From Candidatus Saccharibacteria bacterium UBA2866 (lineage in GTDB: Bacteria; Patescibacteriota; Saccharimonadia; Saccharimonadales; Saccharimonadaceae): 7,924 nt of DNA. Location of the stretch: the NCBI GenBank assembly GCA_002350545.1, contig DEEY01000020.1, positions 1,686 to 9,609 on the forward strand. Direction: 5' to 3'. This document shows, piece after piece, positions 1-5,690 of the stretch; position 1 is the first letter of the stretch, and every line of letters starts with the position of its first letter. The notes beneath the pieces are model-generated. The model had not been told where the DNA came from and searched no databases. It saw nothing but the letters and a program-made list of their open reading frames with translations. The translations under genes and the position numbers were made by a program.

Positions 1-1
1 G

Positions 2-1705
2 CAAAGATTTGTAAGGCGATTCTCGCGAGCTTCAGTGAAAGCCAGTGAAGAAGGCAAAGAGCATATCAAAGAGAACCTGATTGAAAGGTTTTCGCATATT
101 GCCAATATCCGGCTTTTAATTTTGGAGTGGTCTTTACTGGTGGCGGCATTGATTATGCTGGCGGTTGCGCAAGCTTTCTGGTTTGGTAACTCATATGCTG
201 AAAACGTTTTTGTCGATGGCGGAACTTATACTGAAGCAACTTTAGGTGAAGTCAAATCAATGAACCCGTTATTTGCGAACACCAGTAGCGAAAAAGTTTT
301 GAGCAAATTAATGTTTGCTACTATTTCTACAGATGATTATTCTGGACATGCTGGGACTGGTTTGGCGGAATCAATTAGATCGGATGAGAGTGGAAAAATC
401 TGGACAGTAAAACTGCGCGAAGGCTTGAAGTGGTCGGACGGCGAACCAATCACGAATGAAGATGTGATTTTTACGGCTAATCTAATCAAAAACCCAACAG
501 TAAGTTCAATTTATGACTCGAATTTGTCTAATGTAAAGATCAGCGAAAACGAGCAGGGTGAAATAGTGTTCGATTTGCCGGTGAGTTATGCAGATTTTAT
601 TACAGCATTAAATTTCCCAGTAGTACCAAAACATGTTTTAGGTGAAGCTGATCCAAAAACTTTAATTGAAAACAACTTTTCGAACGCGCCAGTGACTTCA
701 GGAGCCTTTAGTTACAATGCTACGCAGATATCAGCGGGCGAGGAGAAAATATACTATTTGTCGGCAAATCCAAATTACTATTTAGGCAATGTGATGCTAA
801 ACAGCTTTGCGGTGCACACTTTCAACACTAAGGACGATATTGTTCGGGCGGTCAATGCCGGTTCGGTAACTGGCACTGCAGAACTGACTGAAACTGAAGC
901 TGACCAAGTAACTACGGGGCAGTTTTTGGTAAAAAAATCGGGTTTGAACTCGGGGGCTTTCATCTTCTTTAATACTGCACATGATGTAGTGAAAAACACT
1001 GAGATGCGAGCTGCGATTAGGCAGGGAATTGATATGGGGAAAATCCGGGCAGAAGCGGCAGATGATTCAGCATTAGATTATCCTTTGCTCAAGTCACAAA
1101 TTGAACTAATGAATTATCCGGCGATTCTGGAAAGAGATTTTGAGGCGGCAAAAGCGAAAATCGCTGAGCTTTCGGGCGGTGAGGCTTTGCATCTAGAAGT
1201 TGCGACGGTGAATTCGGGGTATTTGCCAGGTGTGACCGAAGCAATTAAATCCGAGCTCGAAAGCTTGGGATTTGAAGTAAATGTAACAGTTTACGAAGAG
1301 AATCAAGAATTTATTAATAACGTAGTATCTAAAAGAAGCTACGATATATTAGTTTACGAAGTGGAACTAGGTACAGATCCGGATTTATTGCCATATTTCC
1401 ATTCTTCGCAAGCTAATAGCTCTGGATTGAATTTATCAAACTATCGTGATGCTTTAGTGGATGATTTACTACTTGGCGCACGCGATGCGACCAATAATGA
1501 AGTGCGGGTGAAAAAATATGAGACATTCTTGGAGCGTTTTGTATCTGGGGTGCCGGCGATTGGAATCTACCAGCCAAATTTGACCTATTATTATAATAAA
1601 AATGTGCGAACGTTTAACGATGTGCAGTTAGTGACAGCACTAGATAGATTCACTGATATCAACGAATGGGCGGTAAATAAAGGCACAAAAAACAAAACTC
1701 CTTAA
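2..1705 (+). CDS. ABC transporter substrate-binding protein, family 5 (peptide type), 5' truncated, membrane-anchored
   Basis: The frame is open from the first codon in the window, so the true start is probably upstream; a GTG at 35 is the first in-window start but has no clear Shine-Dalgarno. About 567 residues are visible. Numbering from the GTG, a charged, probably cytoplasmic segment (1-24) is followed by one hydrophobic helix (about 25-50, LLVAALIMLAVAQAFWF) and then an extracytoplasmic SBP_bac_5 domain. That domain carries the family hallmark around residues 122-150 (WTVKLREGLKWSDGEPIT then NEDVIFTANLI), and the C-terminal half has the expected TDPDLLPYFHS region. Proteins of this family capture oligopeptides, nickel or sugars for an ABC importer; peptide binding is the likeliest role by family. 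There is no lipobox Cys, so anchoring is by the N-terminal helix. It ends in TAA 23 nt before the tRNA gene, with no terminator between. No permease or ATPase is in the window. Confidence 0.85.
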   Translation, partial: QRFVRRFSRASVKASEEGKEHIKENLIERFSHIANIRLLILEWSLLVAALIMLAVAQAFWFGNSYAENVFVDGGTYTEATLGEVKSMNPLFANTSSEKVLSKLMFATISTDDYSGHAGTGLAESIRSDESGKIWTVKLREGLKWSDGEPITNEDVIFTANLIKNPTVSSIYDSNLSNVKISENEQGEIVFDLPVSYADFITALNFPVVPKHVLGEADPKTLIENNFSNAPVTSGAFSYNATQISAGEEKIYYLSANPNYYLGNVMLNSFAVHTFNTKDDIVRAVNAGSVTGTAELTETEADQVTTGQFLVKKSGLNSGAFIFFNTAHDVVKNTEMRAAIRQGIDMGKIRAEAADDSALDYPLLKSQIELMNYPAILERDFEAAKAKIAELSGGEALHLEVATVNSGYLPGVTEAIKSELESLGFEVNVTVYEENQEFINNVVSKRSYDILVYEVELGTDPDLLPYFHSSQANSSGLNLSNYRDALVDDLLLGARDATNNEVRVKKYETFLERFVSGVPAIGIYQPNLTYYYNKNVRTFNDVQLVTALDRFTDINEWAVNKGTKNKTP

Positions 1706-1711
1706 AAAATG

Positions 1712-1720
1712 TGATATAAT
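1712..1720 (+). promoter_or_regulatory. Extended -10 promoter for tRNA-Leu
   Basis: TGATATAAT ends 8 nt before the first base of the tRNA (1729), the expected distance to a transcription start. I see no good -35 about 17 bp upstream, consistent with an extended -10 (TGn) promoter. The same nonamer recurs upstream of L31 and frr. Confidence 0.65.
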
Positions 1721-1728
1721 TGTTCTAT

Positions 1729-1819
1729 GCGCGCGTGGTGGAATTGGTAGACACGCTACCTTGAGGTGGTAGTGGCCAGATTTACGGCTGTGCTGGTTCA
1801 AGTCCAGTCGCGCGCACCA
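1729..1819 (+). tRNA. tRNA-Leu (anticodon GAG)
   Basis: A class II cloverleaf folds completely. The acceptor stem is GCGCGCG (1729-1735) with CGCGCGC (1809-1815), discriminator A1816 and encoded CCA (1817-1819). The D-arm stem GTG/CAC encloses GGTAG. The anticodon stem is CTACC/GGTAG (1756-1760 with 1768-1772) around loop TTGAGGT, with anticodon GAG at 1763-1765. A long variable arm (about 1773-1791) is typical of Leu. The T-arm GCTGG/CCAGT surrounds TTCAAGT. It reads CUC/CUU leucine codons. The next gene starts 21 nt downstream with no terminator, so the primary transcript probably also carries that mRNA. Confidence 0.96.
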
Positions 1820-1831
1820 TCAACTTTAAGT

Positions 1832-1837
1832 GGAGGT
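1832..1837 (+). promoter_or_regulatory. Shine-Dalgarno deciding the 1841 start
   Basis: GGAGGT lies 3 nt before ATG 1841. The open frame extends back to a GTG at 1766, but that codon is inside the tRNA anticodon loop, so 1841 is the start; a signal peptide begins exactly there. Confidence 0.85.
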
Positions 1838-1840
1838 AAT

Positions 1841-2848
1841 ATGAAGAAAATAATCTATAAACTGCTGTCGCTCGCGCTAGTTTTGGGACTTGGCGTGGGT
1901 TTTTTGAGCGTAGCACCGGCGTGGGCGGAGGATGAAGGAGGGGAGAGCGAAGATGTTGTTGGTACTAGTATTAGTTTGTCACCAGTCAGCAAGGTATTAG
2001 AGCTTTCTTCAAAGTCTTCCTATACCGATTCATTACAAGTAAAGAATGATGGTAAAGATGACTTGGATGTTGAGGTGTACGCTGCTCCTTATTCCTATGT
2101 TTATTCTGAGGACGAAGATGCCTATAAGCTTGGTTTTAGCAATGAAAATAATTTCACACAGATTACCAGGTGGATTACCTTCAAGGATCAGGGTGGTAGC
2201 TGGGTGAAAAAAGCAACTTATACGATAAAACCTGGCGCAAGTTTGGACGTGTCTTATAAAGTTACGACACCAGATAATATTCCAGCCGGCGGTCAGTACG
2301 CGGTAATCTTTGCCCACACTTTGTCTGGCGAAACAACAACGAGTGGAATTAAGACTGAAGCGAGCCCCGGAATGGTAGTCTATGGTCGCTCAACAGAAGG
2401 TGAGGCAATTGCCACATCTGAGATTTCTAATATGACCGTGGAACGTAGGGTGAATGAAGAATCTAAAAAAGAGAACTTCTTTGCCTCGGCAAAGGTTAAA
2501 AATACTGGAAATGTGGACTTTAGCGCGGTGGGAGTTTTGAAGGTTGATGCGATTATTGGAGCAGGTAGTTATGAGACTCCTAGCACTGGCAATAACGCAA
2601 GAATTTCGGTAATCCCGGAGTCAGAATTAGTAGTTTCTGATGAATGGATAGATTCGCCGAGTTTTGGGATTTACAAAGTAAACTGGACAGTTACTGCCGG
2701 AGATTCAACTGAGACTGTGGAAAAAATTGTGTTTGTGAATCCAGTACCATTTATACTTTTTAGCATAATCCTATTGACAATCGTAATTGTATTTGTTATA
2801 ATCAAGGTTAGGAGACGTAAAGAGCGCCGTTCTAGATTGGCTGTCTAG
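1841..2848 (+). CDS. Secreted, C-terminally membrane-anchored surface protein, WxL-interacting/DUF916-like
   Basis: The protein has 335 residues. Residues 1-29 form a classical signal peptide (MKKIIYKLL, hydrophobic core, AWA before an acidic stretch). The extracellular part starts with a beta-rich domain (about 42-165; SLSPVSKVLELSS, then LQVKNDGKDDLDVEVYAAPYSY). A second beta domain follows (about 195-298) with a KVKNTGNVDFSAVGVLKV core, as in Ig/CARDB-like folds. One transmembrane helix (about 304-322) and a very basic tail (KVRRRKERRSR) end it. Signal peptide, two beta domains, a membrane helix and a basic tail is the layout of Gram-positive WxL-interacting proteins (DUF916 plus DUF3324), which bridge peptidoglycan and WxL surface proteins. 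I base the resemblance on layout and the first domain, not on a search. It lies just after the tRNA and before another anchored surface protein. Its last codons contain a promoter for that next gene. Confidence 0.8.
   Translation: MKKIIYKLLSLALVLGLGVGFLSVAPAWAEDEGGESEDVVGTSISLSPVSKVLELSSKSSYTDSLQVKNDGKDDLDVEVYAAPYSYVYSEDEDAYKLGFSNENNFTQITRWITFKDQGGSWVKKATYTIKPGASLDVSYKVTTPDNIPAGGQYAVIFAHTLSGETTTSGIKTEASPGMVVYGRSTEGEAIATSEISNMTVERRVNEESKKENFFASAKVKNTGNVDFSAVGVLKVDAIIGAGSYETPSTGNNARISVIPESELVVSDEWIDSPSFGIYKVNWTVTAGDSTETVEKIVFVNPVPFILFSIILLTIVIVFVIIKVRRRKERRSRLAV
2774..2802 (+). promoter_or_regulatory. Consensus sigma-70-type promoter inside the end of the upstream gene
   Basis: TTGACA (2774-2779), a 17-bp spacer and TATAAT (2797-2802) match both consensus hexamers perfectly, and the spacer ends in TGT, making an extended -10. 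The start of transcription would be near 2809, giving a leader of about 117 nt for the surface protein gene at 2926. The DNA also encodes the transmembrane helix of the upstream protein, a T-rich codon context that raises chance matches, but a full match with ideal spacing is unlikely by accident. Confidence 0.65.
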
Positions 2849-2871
2849 ATTGGCGACCCGTAGCGAGCGGG
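2825..2871 (+). promoter_or_regulatory. Structured leader: two hairpins and an 11-bp direct repeat
   Basis: The 11-mer TCTAGATTGGC occurs at 2831-2841 and 2844-2854, across the stop codon of the upstream gene. Because TCTAGA is self-complementary, the copies can pair: CGCCG-t-TCTAGA (2825-2836) with TCTAGA-t-TGGCG (2844-2855), loop 2837-2843. A second small hairpin, CCCG (2857-2860) with CGGG (2868-2871), follows. There is no T-run, so I do not call a terminator. It would sit in the leader of the 2926 gene. Confidence 0.4.
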
Positions 2872-2925
2872 GAATCTTTACAAAACCAAAATAAAAATAT
2901 CAAACATAAACAGAGAGTGTAGAGT

Positions 2926-3918
2926 ATGAAAAAGACACACAAAAAAATTCTTGGTCTTTTTGGCCTAGTATTGGTAGTTGCCGTGACTGTTTTTGCGGCA
3001 TTTTTACCAGCGCCAAAAACACAGGCCGTAGACACCACTACCGTGACTGATACTATATCGGTGCGGGTAGTTGGTTCAACTCCGGTAGTTAATTTATCGG
3101 GTATTACTCCAGGGGCAGTGGTAACTTCTGGCAGCCAGGAAGTTGACATTACCTACGAGAATATCGAAAAGCTATTGGCTACTTTAAAATTTACAGACGT
3201 AAATGGCAATGTTACCGAGCAAAACTTGTTAGATAACGTATTCGTTGGTTACATAGCTGGTGTTTCAGATATTAGCCTAGACCTTGCGAATGGGACTTAT
3301 AGCTATACTTACCAATACTATGTAGGTGGCGGCGGAACTGCGACGGCAACTGGTAGTGGCGATTTGTTGGGGTACGGTTATGGACAGTATGTGTTTACGG
3401 CTTCGGGAGATAGTATTGAAGGTGTACCAGCAGAATCTAGCGTAAATTTCTCCTATGTGCCAGTAACTGCAAGCGTAACACAAGATGGAAGTAAGGTATC
3501 GATTGATCTTGATTACGATGAAACTGGCGGTACGGGAACTGGGCAAGTTGATAAGGTAGTAATTAATATTTATGATAAAAGCGGCAACCCAGTAGGGCCT
3601 TCACCGGTTACGATGACACCGCCAAATGCGAATTATACATTTGACATGAGCGATTACGGTTTGCCTTCTGGTACTTATACGGTATCGGTGCAAGCTTACG
3701 ACGTGAATGGAGTAAAGCTTTACAAACCATTTGAAGTGCAGTTCTACTACGAAGCAAGACGGACCCCAGTCCCAGATACAGGTGGGGTAATGGGGAATCT
3801 CAACATCGCTAAGACAGATTATATTATCACTGGTTTAATTATCTTCTCGATTGTTGGGATTAGTGGAGCAGTGTTTATCTCAAGGCATGATAAAAAGACG
3901 GGGAATCGAAGGAAATAA
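2926..3918 (+). CDS. Secreted surface protein with Ig-like repeats and a VPDTG sorting-type C-terminus
   Basis: The protein has 330 residues. A signal peptide covers 1-34 (MKKTHKKILG, long hydrophobic core, KTQA before VDT). The body is Thr/Ser/Gly/Tyr-rich and beta-strand-rich. An N-terminal domain (about 41-175) includes the GNVTEQNLLDNVFVGYI region and a Gly-rich YYVGGGGTATATGSG stretch. A C-terminal Ig/fibronectin-like domain (about 178-277) includes VDKVVINIYDKSGNPV and LPSGTYTVSVQAYDVNG. The end is a textbook cell-wall sorting layout: VPDTG (282-286), a short spacer, a hydrophobic helix (about 299-318) and a basic tail (RHDKKTGNRRK). Sortases would cut between T and G and attach the protein to the envelope; none is in the window. 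The start codon has only a weak Shine-Dalgarno-like GAG-rich stretch. I do not recognise a named family for the body; adhesin or envelope structural protein is an inference. Confidence 0.8.
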   Translation: MKKTHKKILGLFGLVLVVAVTVFAAFLPAPKTQAVDTTTVTDTISVRVVGSTPVVNLSGITPGAVVTSGSQEVDITYENIEKLLATLKFTDVNGNVTEQNLLDNVFVGYIAGVSDISLDLANGTYSYTYQYYVGGGGTATATGSGDLLGYGYGQYVFTASGDSIEGVPAESSVNFSYVPVTASVTQDGSKVSIDLDYDETGGTGTGQVDKVVINIYDKSGNPVGPSPVTMTPPNANYTFDMSDYGLPSGTYTVSVQAYDVNGVKLYKPFEVQFYYEARRTPVPDTGGVMGNLNIAKTDYIITGLIIFSIVGISGAVFISRHDKKTGNRRK

Positions 3919-3948
3919 GATAGACTAAATTATACTCTACGCACACGA

Positions 3949-3988
3949 AAAAATCGGGTACGCCTAACTGCGAGGGTACCCGATTTTT
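3949..3988. terminator. Bidirectional intrinsic terminator between convergent genes
   Basis: A perfect 13-bp stem, AAAAATCGGGTAC (3949-3961) with GTACCCGATTTTT (3976-3988), encloses a 14-nt loop. Arms carry A-run and T-run ends, so each strand gives a GC stem followed by U residues. It lies 30 nt after the plus-strand surface protein gene and 5 nt after the minus-strand tsf stop, so it serves both. Confidence 0.9.
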
Positions 3989-3993
3989 GATTA

Positions 3994-4590
3994 TTATTCG
4001 GTTACACCGAGCTCGATACGCTTGAATTGACGGATTGTGATATTCTCGCCAGTTTTAGCGATAGCTTCTTTGATGAATTGCTCTACGGTTTTAGTGTCAT
4101 CTAAGATATAAGGTTGGTTCATGAGAACCTTGTCAGCAAATGCTTTTTTCATTTGGCCTTCTAAAATTTGGTCTTTCATGTTTTCGGGACCTTTGAAATT
4201 GCTTTCTAATTCTTTTTTCTTAGCTTCTTTATCAGCCTCTGGAATATCAGCTTCAGAAACGTAAAGTGGGTTCATTGAAGCAATTTGCATTGCGATTTGG
4301 TGAGCAAGAGTTTTAAACTCATCAGTTTTGGCAACAAAACTAGTTTCGCAGTTAACTTCTACGATGGCGCCAAGACGACCATCATGGATGTAAGCGTCAA
4401 CCAAACCTTCACGAGTTTCACGATCGCCACGCTTTTCGGCTTTGGTTAAGCCTTTTTTGCGCATAGCTTCAAGAGCCTTATCGAAATCACCGCCCGCCTC
4501 AACTAAAGCCTTTTTGGCATCAGTTAGTCCGGCGCCAGAAAGTTCTTTTAATTTTTTAATATCTTCAATTGAAATGTCAGATTTTGCCAT
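3994..4590 (-). CDS. tsf: Elongation factor Ts (short form)
   Basis: EF-Ts is the guanine-nucleotide exchange factor that regenerates EF-Tu-GTP during translation. The product has 198 residues, much shorter than E. coli EF-Ts (283) but similar to short forms such as that of Thermus. Residues 1-50 are the UBA-like N-terminal domain (IKKLKELSGAGLTDAKKALV then the GGDFDKALEAMRKKGL region). The core follows with VEVNCETSFVAKTDEF (78-92), and the C-terminus has the family motif GENITIRQFKRIE. In most EF-Ts the core motif is TDFVA, where Asp and Phe enter EF-Tu near its Mg2+ site; here it is TSFVA (Ser84), with Phe85 kept. AGGAGG (4595-4600) precedes the ATG by 4 nt. It is the second gene after rpsB, 17 nt apart, and ends in tandem stops (TAATAA) just before a bidirectional terminator. 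Confidence 0.97.
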   Translation of the reverse strand: MAKSDISIEDIKKLKELSGAGLTDAKKALVEAGGDFDKALEAMRKKGLTKAEKRGDRETREGLVDAYIHDGRLGAIVEVNCETSFVAKTDEFKTLAHQIAMQIASMNPLYVSEADIPEADKEAKKKELESNFKGPENMKDQILEGQMKKAFADKVLMNQPYILDDTKTVEQFIKEAIAKTGENITIRQFKRIELGVTE

Positions 4591-4607
4591 TTTGCCTCCT
4601 AAATTTA

Positions 4608-5294
4608 TTATTTTTTACCTTCTTTAATTGCGTCAGTCATATAGCTGAGAATTAGCTTGGTTGCTTTGATAGAATCATCGTTCGCCGGAATGATGTAATC
4701 AATGTTGGATGGATCGACGTTACTATCGGTAATAGCAATGACCGGAATCTTCAAAACGTTAGCTTCCTTGATAGCGTTTTTGTCTTCAATAGCATCAACA
4801 ACGATGACGGCGGCTGGTTGCTCGGTCATGTCTTTAATGCCACCATAGCGTTCGTTTAGCATATCGATTTCTTCTTGGAATCTTTGGACTTCGAGTTTAG
4901 AATAACGGTTTTCTAACTCACCTGAAGCCATTCTGCGCTCTAAGTCTTTGAGCTTCTTGATTTGGCGGTTAACTGTCTCGACGTTGGTAAGAGTGCCACC
5001 AACCCAACGCACTGTAACAAATGGCATTTCTACCGATTCGGCAGCTTCCTTAACAGTATCTTTCATTTGTTTTTTAGTACCAACAAAGAGAACTTTCTTG
5101 CCGGATTTAGCAATTTCGGTTAGTTTCGGTAAAGCCTTGTCTAGGCCTTCAACCGTTTTCTCAAGGTTGATAATATGGGCGCCTTGGCGCTTAGAGTGAA
5201 TATAAGGCGCCATTTTTGGGTGCCAACGGCTGGTTTTGTGCCCAAAATGAGCACCGGCTTCCAGCAAATCCTTCATATCAGCATTTACTGCCAT
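4608..5294 (-). CDS. rpsB: 30S ribosomal protein S2 (uS2)
   Basis: S2 binds the head-body junction of the 30S subunit and is a late-assembling protein. The product is 228 residues, near the usual 230-250. Diagnostic stretches are LLEAGAHFGHKTSRWHPKM near the N-terminus, VLFVGTKKQ, the FVTVRWVGGTLTNVETV region in the middle, and IPVIAITDSNVDPSNIDYI followed by IPANDDSIKA near the C-terminus. The open frame continues 16 codons upstream, but those codons lie in the leader hairpin. The ATG at 5292-5294 has an AAAGGAAA Shine-Dalgarno (core 5303-5306) 8 nt before it, and the protein starts MAVNADMKDLLEAG as expected. It is first in a two-gene operon with tsf; promoter and structured leader lie upstream. 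Confidence 0.98.
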   Translation of the reverse strand: MAVNADMKDLLEAGAHFGHKTSRWHPKMAPYIHSKRQGAHIINLEKTVEGLDKALPKLTEIAKSGKKVLFVGTKKQMKDTVKEAAESVEMPFVTVRWVGGTLTNVETVNRQIKKLKDLERRMASGELENRYSKLEVQRFQEEIDMLNERYGGIKDMTEQPAAVIVVDAIEDKNAIKEANVLKIPVIAITDSNVDPSNIDYIIPANDDSIKATKLILSYMTDAIKEGKK

Positions 5295-5314
5295 ATATGA
5301 TTTCCTTTCTCTTT

Positions 5315-5370
5315 GTCTATCGGTCTGGGTTTTTGGCGTCACACTTACGCCAGGAAATCTCCCGATAGAC
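5315..5370 (-). promoter_or_regulatory. Structured rpsB leader RNA, candidate autoregulatory element
   Basis: Read on the minus strand, GTCTATCGG pairs perfectly with CCGATAGAC (5362-5370 with 5315-5323, 9 bp). A 9-by-10-nt internal loop follows, then a second stem TGGCGT/ACGCCA (5347-5352 with 5334-5339) closed by a 7-nt loop. The base of the structure ends 8 nt before the Shine-Dalgarno core of rpsB. Bacterial ribosomal protein operons are often controlled by a leader that binds their own product; the position and a two-stem, large-internal-loop shape fit that, but S2 binding is inference. Confidence 0.6.
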
Positions 5371-5397
5371 TGTTTCGTTAAATTAATATCTGGTTTT

Positions 5398-5426
5398 ATT
5401 ATAACATAGGTATCAATAGATTACAA
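5398..5426 (-). promoter_or_regulatory. rpsB-tsf promoter
   Basis: On the minus strand TTGTAA (5426-5421), 17 bp, then TATAAT (5403-5398), with TGT before the -10 (extended -10). The start would be near 5391, giving a leader of about 97 nt that contains the hairpin at 5315-5370. The -35 overlaps the edge of the 13-bp palindrome at 5424-5460. Confidence 0.75.
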
Positions 5427-5460
5427 CCCCCTACATAGAGTTGGGGCATGTAGGGGGTTG
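5424..5460. repeat. 13-bp perfect palindrome flanked by outward -35 elements
   Basis: CAACCCCCTACAT (5424-5436) and ATGTAGGGGGTTG (5448-5460) are perfect inverted repeats around 11 nt. The outer TTG on each side begins a -35-like hexamer facing outward: TTGTAA for rpsB on the minus strand and TTGACT (5458-5463) on the plus strand. It could be an operator for a divergent pair or an RNA hairpin; a T-run on the plus strand comes only 8 nt later, so it is a poor terminator. Confidence 0.6.
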
Positions 5461-5486
5461 ACTACTATTTTTTACTATGCTAGAAA
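5458..5486 (+). promoter_or_regulatory. Possible weak promoter facing the structured interval
   Basis: TTGACT (5458-5463), 17 bp, then TAGAAA (5481-5486) gives 5/6 and 4/6 matches to consensus. It would start transcription near 5493 and produce an RNA carrying the rod-like hairpin (5528-5605) and the small ORF at 5691. The -10 is weak, so this is tentative. Confidence 0.3.
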
Positions 5487-5527
5487 GAGAGCGGGCTGGA
5501 GAAAAAGTTTTTATTTTAACAATATGC

Positions 5528-5649
5528 TAGATCCCCTTTCCGGAGGAGCGGACTTAGTTGGCATTTTAGGTGCGGCGACAGTCCGCTCTAGGATGGGGGG
5601 ATTTAACAGTTTGGTGATTCTAGATATACCCTTGGTGTAAATTACCCCC
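5528..5649 (+). other. Highly structured segment with mutually exclusive hairpins
   Basis: A rod-like fold pairs TAGATCCCC (5528-5536) with GGGGATTTA (5597-5605), TCC (5539-5541) with GGA (5591-5593), GAGCGGACT (5546-5554) with AGTCCGCTC (5580-5588), then GTTG/CGAC and GCA/TGC around a TTTTAGG loop. The 3' strand can instead pair downstream: GGGGG, ATTTA and CA (5596-5608) with TG, TAAAT and CCCCC (5636-5649), with two small bulges. The two folds cannot coexist. No coding sequence is convincing here and I recognise no known RNA family. The strand transcribed is not certain; the description is for the plus strand. Confidence 0.4.
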
Positions 5650-5679
5650 GATTTGTTCTAAAATAAAACAGACACAAAA

Positions 5680-5685
5680 AGGAGG
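5680..5685 (+). promoter_or_regulatory. Strong Shine-Dalgarno for a 26-codon ORF
   Basis: AGGAGG lies 5 nt before ATG 5691, within an A-rich stretch. It is as good as the sites of the conserved genes here and is the main reason to take the short ORF seriously. Confidence 0.5.
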
Positions 5686-5690
5686 TTACT

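Noticed and set aside
1766..1840. Extension of the surface protein gene to a GTG at 1766
   Set aside because: The extension lies in the tRNA-Leu anticodon, variable and T arms; the Shine-Dalgarno and signal peptide fit ATG 1841.
2848..2880. Hairpin after the first surface protein gene as a terminator
   Set aside because: Stems are followed only by CTTTA, too short a T-run, and the next gene lies downstream on the same strand.
2832..3149. Minus-strand ORF of 105 codons over the second surface protein, and other minus-strand ORFs over 778-999, 2033-2317, 3277-3546, 6698-6946 and 7281-7622
   Set aside because: All lie opposite clearly coding genes, lack ribosome binding sites and resemble no family; they are shadows.
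5295..5342. 16-codon upstream extension of rpsB
   Set aside because: It runs through the leader hairpin, has no Shine-Dalgarno, and adds residues unlike S2; the ATG at 5292-5294 has a site and the canonical N-terminus.
5424..5480. 13-bp palindrome read as a plus-strand terminator
   Set aside because: The T-run starts 8 nt after the stem and there is no upstream plus-strand transcript to end, since rpsB is transcribed away from it.
5458..5640. 60-codon plus-strand ORF starting TTG, and a minus-strand open frame over about 5513-5640
   Set aside because: No ribosome binding site or good start on either strand, unlike-protein composition, and the segment is dominated by inverted repeats, which make both strands look open; RNA structure explains it better.
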